Below the pieces are notes generated by a model. That model did not search any database. It was not told the origin of the DNA and saw nothing but the letters and a program-made list of their open reading frames with translations. 51,180 nucleotides of DNA, taken from positions 1-51,180 of the forward strand of contig NZ_JAPNLK010000061.1 of assembly GCF_026627505.1 (NCBI RefSeq), written 5' to 3'. Positions 48,885 through 51,180 of the stretch are shown one piece after another. The translations under genes were made by a program, and so were the position numbers. The DNA comes from Streptomyces sp. H27-H5 (GTDB taxonomy: Bacteria; Actinomycetota; Actinomycetes; Streptomycetales; Streptomycetaceae). The first letter of the stretch is position 1, and every line of letters starts with the position of its first letter.

Positions 48885-50987
48885 TCACGGTGTCAACTCG
48901 GCCCGGAAGAAAGCCAGTTCCTGGGCCATCACCTTCTCCCTGACGCCTCCGGGAGTCATGTGGGTGACTCCCGGCAGCGCGAGCAGCCGGTGCGGGCGAC
49001 CCGCGTCCGTCAGGGCCCGGGACAGGCGCAGCGTGTGGGACGGGTGGACGTTGTCGTCGGCCAGGCCGGTGATCAGCAGCAGCGGACGCCTGAGCCCGGG
49101 CGCGTCCGCGATCAGCGAGTCGCGCTCGTACGCCTCGGGGTGCTCTTGGGGCAGCCCCAGGTAGCGCTCGGTGTACGCCGTGTCGTAGTGCCGGAAGTCG
49201 GTGGGGGCGGCCCCGGCGGCGGCCGCGTGGAAGACGTCCGGGCGGCGCAGCACCGCGAGGGCGGAGAGGTAACCGCCGAAGGACCAGCCGCGGATCCCGA
49301 CCCGGGTCAGGTCGAGGTCGCGGTGGCGTGCGCCGAGGGCCCGCAGCGCCGCGACCTGGTCGTCCAGGACGACCCGCGAGAACCCGCCGTGCACGGCGTG
49401 GGTGTGGGCGGGCGAGACGTACGCGGTGCCCCTGTTGTCGATGGTCACCACCGCGAAGCCCTGGTCGGCCCACCACTGCCGGTGCTGCCAGCGCCGCGGC
49501 TCCGCGCTGACGTCCTGCATGCAGGGGCCGCCGTAGCCGTCCACGAGCACGGGCAGTCGGGTGCCGGGCACATGGCCGCGCGGCAGGACCAGCGCGGTGG
49601 GGATGCCGTGCTCGGTGACCCGTTCCAGCCGCGGGACCACCCGGTGGGGCAGCGGCGCGGACAGGTCGCCCGGGGTGAACTCCCGCCCGTCCGCGGTGCG
49701 CAGGGTCCGCCGGATCCCGTCGGCGTCGGCGGTGGTGAGCAGCAGGGCGCCGGCGGACGCCTGGACCGAGTGCACCCCGGGTCCGTCCGCGACGGCGGTC
49801 ACCTCGCCCGTCGCCGGATCGAGCAGCAACACCCGCTGTTCGGCGGGGTCCTGTCCGCCGGCCTCGATCAGCAGCCGGTCCCGGTGGACCCCAGCCACCC
49901 GGCGGACCTGGAGCGTGTCGCCGGTGAGGAGCCTGCCGTCGACGGCCAGCGCGCGGGCGCCCCCGCCGGGGGTGTCGGCGGCGGTCAGCATCCGCCCGTC
50001 GGGCAGCCGGTCGGGCGTGCCGGGCAGCATCGGGTCCACCCACCGGGGGTGCGTGGTGCGGGACAGCTCGCGGGTACGGCCGGTCACCGGGTCCGCGCCG
50101 AGCAGCAGGACCTCGCGCTGGAGCCGGTCCTGGACGGTCAGCAGGATCTCCTCGGGCGACGCCCAGTCGGCGTCCGAGACGTACGGGTACGCGGCGGCGT
50201 CCCAGTCGAGCCGGACGCGCCCGCCGTCCGGCCGGAGGACCCACAGCGCGACGTCCGCGTTGGGGCCGCCGGCCTCGGGGTACGCGAAGTCCTCGGGCGG
50301 CAGTTCCGGGTGCTGCGGGTCCGTGAACCAGCGCCTCGGGAGCGCGGACTCGTCGACCCGGGCGGCGAGCAGGGCGACCCCGTCGGGCGACCACCAGTGC
50401 CCCCGGGACCGGCCGAGTTCCTCGGCGGCGGCGAACTCGGCCACCCCCCAGCGGGCACCGTCGTCGGGGCTGACCCGGCCGCCGGGGGTGACGTACAGGG
50501 CGTCCCCGGTGACGTACGCGGTCCGGGAGGCGTCCGCTGCGGGGCGCGGGTCCCAGGCGGGACCGGCCGCGGGGAGTTCCCGAGGGACGCCGGGCTCCCC
50601 GGCGTCCCCGTACCCGACCTCGTACAGCCGCCCGTACAGGGCGAAGACCGCGCGCAGGCCGTCCCCGGAGAGCGCGAAGGAGCCGATGCCGGCGGCGACG
50701 AGCCGGGTGCGTTCGCGCAGCCGACGCTCGGCGAGGGGGAGCCCGCCCGATCCCGCGGAACCCTCGGGGGACAGGACGCGCGGGTCGGCCAGGAGGGTCT
50801 CGGCGCCGGTGGTCGTGTCGAGGACCCACAGGCCGTCGACGGGGTCGGTGGGACCCGTCGAGCGGAGGAACCACAGGAGCCGTCCGTCGTCCCCGAAGGA
50901 GAACGCGCGGGGGGCACCGCGGGTGTACCGGGCGGTGGCCGCGGAGAGTTCGAGGAACGGATCGAGGGCGGGGAGAGGATCATCCAT
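48885..50987 (-). CDS. S9-family peptidase, DPP-IV-like
   Basis: 700 residues. The first 450 residues form the beta-propeller of DPPIV_N, with RVDESALPRRW resembling the segment that fixes the peptide N-terminus in dipeptidyl peptidases. The C-terminal alpha/beta hydrolase has the catalytic triad S569 (GWSFGGY), D644 (LADDNVHP) and H676 (GVTHM). There is no signal peptide, so it acts inside the cell, probably releasing Xaa-Pro or Xaa-Hyp dipeptides from imported peptides. The operator at 51004-51015 precedes its start at 50987, making it part of the regulon. A prolyl oligopeptidase specificity is the alternative. Confidence 0.9.
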   Translation of the reverse strand: MDDPLPALDPFLELSAATARYTRGAPRAFSFGDDGRLLWFLRSTGPTDPVDGLWVLDTTTGAETLLADPRVLSPEGSAGSGGLPLAERRLRERTRLVAAGIGSFALSGDGLRAVFALYGRLYEVGYGDAGEPGVPRELPAAGPAWDPRPAADASRTAYVTGDALYVTPGGRVSPDDGARWGVAEFAAAEELGRSRGHWWSPDGVALLAARVDESALPRRWFTDPQHPELPPEDFAYPEAGGPNADVALWVLRPDGGRVRLDWDAAAYPYVSDADWASPEEILLTVQDRLQREVLLLGADPVTGRTRELSRTTHPRWVDPMLPGTPDRLPDGRMLTAADTPGGGARALAVDGRLLTGDTLQVRRVAGVHRDRLLIEAGGQDPAEQRVLLLDPATGEVTAVADGPGVHSVQASAGALLLTTADADGIRRTLRTADGREFTPGDLSAPLPHRVVPRLERVTEHGIPTALVLPRGHVPGTRLPVLVDGYGGPCMQDVSAEPRRWQHRQWWADQGFAVVTIDNRGTAYVSPAHTHAVHGGFSRVVLDDQVAALRALGARHRDLDLTRVGIRGWSFGGYLSALAVLRRPDVFHAAAAGAAPTDFRHYDTAYTERYLGLPQEHPEAYERDSLIADAPGLRRPLLLITGLADDNVHPSHTLRLSRALTDAGRPHRLLALPGVTHMTPGGVREKVMAQELAFFRAELTP

Positions 50988-51003
50988 GGCCGTAGTGTGA
51001 CAT

Positions 51004-51015
51004 GTGAAATATCAC
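51004..51015. promoter_or_regulatory. Regulon operator before the S9 peptidase gene
   Basis: GTGAAATATCAC matches the palindrome GTGANATNTCAC at every defined position, the only perfect site. A second, weaker half-match (GTGACATGTGAA, 50997-51008) overlaps it. The site is 16 bases upstream of the minus-strand ATG, and a CACACT element between them could be the -10 of a leaderless promoter. Confidence 0.7.
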
Positions 51016-51119
51016 CACCACTAGGCCGTTCGAGTGGTGACCCCCGGCACCCGGGCTTAGTGGTCTGCGTCGTAAATCCTTCGGGGGTTGACGTCGGGCT
51101 TGGCGTGCGCTTGCCCGTG

Positions 51120-51180
51120 TCAGGTGTCGAGACCGGTGAGGTGGAGGTGGCAGGCGGTGTCGAGTGCGTCCTCGGGGGTG
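51120..51180 (-). CDS. C-terminal end of an unidentified gene entering from the right edge
   Basis: On the minus strand an open frame comes in from the window edge and stops at a TGA read from 51120-51122. The visible residues end DTACHLHLTGLDT. It is too short to name a family. It could be the end of a transposase or a regulator, or a chance frame. About 100 bases with no visible gene separate it from the operator at 51004. Confidence 0.35.
   Translation of the reverse strand, partial: TPEDALDTACHLHLTGLDT

Noticed and set aside
51016..51119. Search for an insertion-sequence end near the right edge
   Set aside because: No inverted repeat or target duplication could be recognised, and the coding fragment is too short to call a transposase.

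Overview
The window is high-GC actinobacterial DNA, almost certainly Streptomyces. Third-codon positions are nearly all G or C, genes overlap by ATGA or GTGA, GTG starts are common, and there are Streptomyces-type families (DUF6099-, DUF6400- and SepF-like proteins). No tRNA, rRNA, CRISPR array or intact mobile element was seen.

Layout. 1-780: gene-poor, with two copies of a degenerate intergenic repeat, then a possible leaderless cysteine-containing leader peptide. 781-6625: organosulfur operon (TauD-like dioxygenase, flavin reductase, SsuABC-like transporter, NtaA/DszA-type monooxygenase) closed by a strong hairpin. 6676-13532: housekeeping and orphan genes: an oxidoreductase remnant, a DUF2470 gene under an iron box, a SepF-like protein, an ATPase, a MazG-like protein, a DUF6099-like protein, an F420-type oxidoreductase, a homocysteine methyltransferase and an excalibur protein. 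13687-17807: the two-gene Hen1-Pnkp RNA-repair cassette. 17978-20924: small secreted protein, arginine deiminase and ornithine carbamoyltransferase. 21015-21524: RsbW-like ATPase. 21653-29818: aromatic-acid catabolism through CoA thioesters, best explained as 2-aminobenzoate (or salicylate) degradation, with a PaaX-family regulator.

30382-50987 is the most striking part and reads as a dedicated collagen-utilisation regulon. It encodes a secreted M9 collagenase, an Xaa-Pro aminopeptidase, a dipeptide/oligopeptide ABC importer, a DPP-IV-like S9 peptidase, a three-part D-hydroxyproline dehydrogenase, a DapA-family deaminase, two proline-racemase-family enzymes, an ornithine-cyclodeaminase-family reductase and a GntR/FCD regulator. 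Six copies of one 12-bp palindrome (consensus GTGANATNTCAC) sit in front of these transcription units. The collagenase and importer promoters are identical over 32 bp. The inferred flow is collagen to peptides outside the cell, import, Pro/Hyp-specific trimming, then hydroxyproline epimerisation, oxidation and deamination towards 2-oxoglutarate semialdehyde. The last dehydrogenase is not in the window.

Functions are assigned from recognised protein motifs and gene context. No database search was run, so substrate specificities are inferences.
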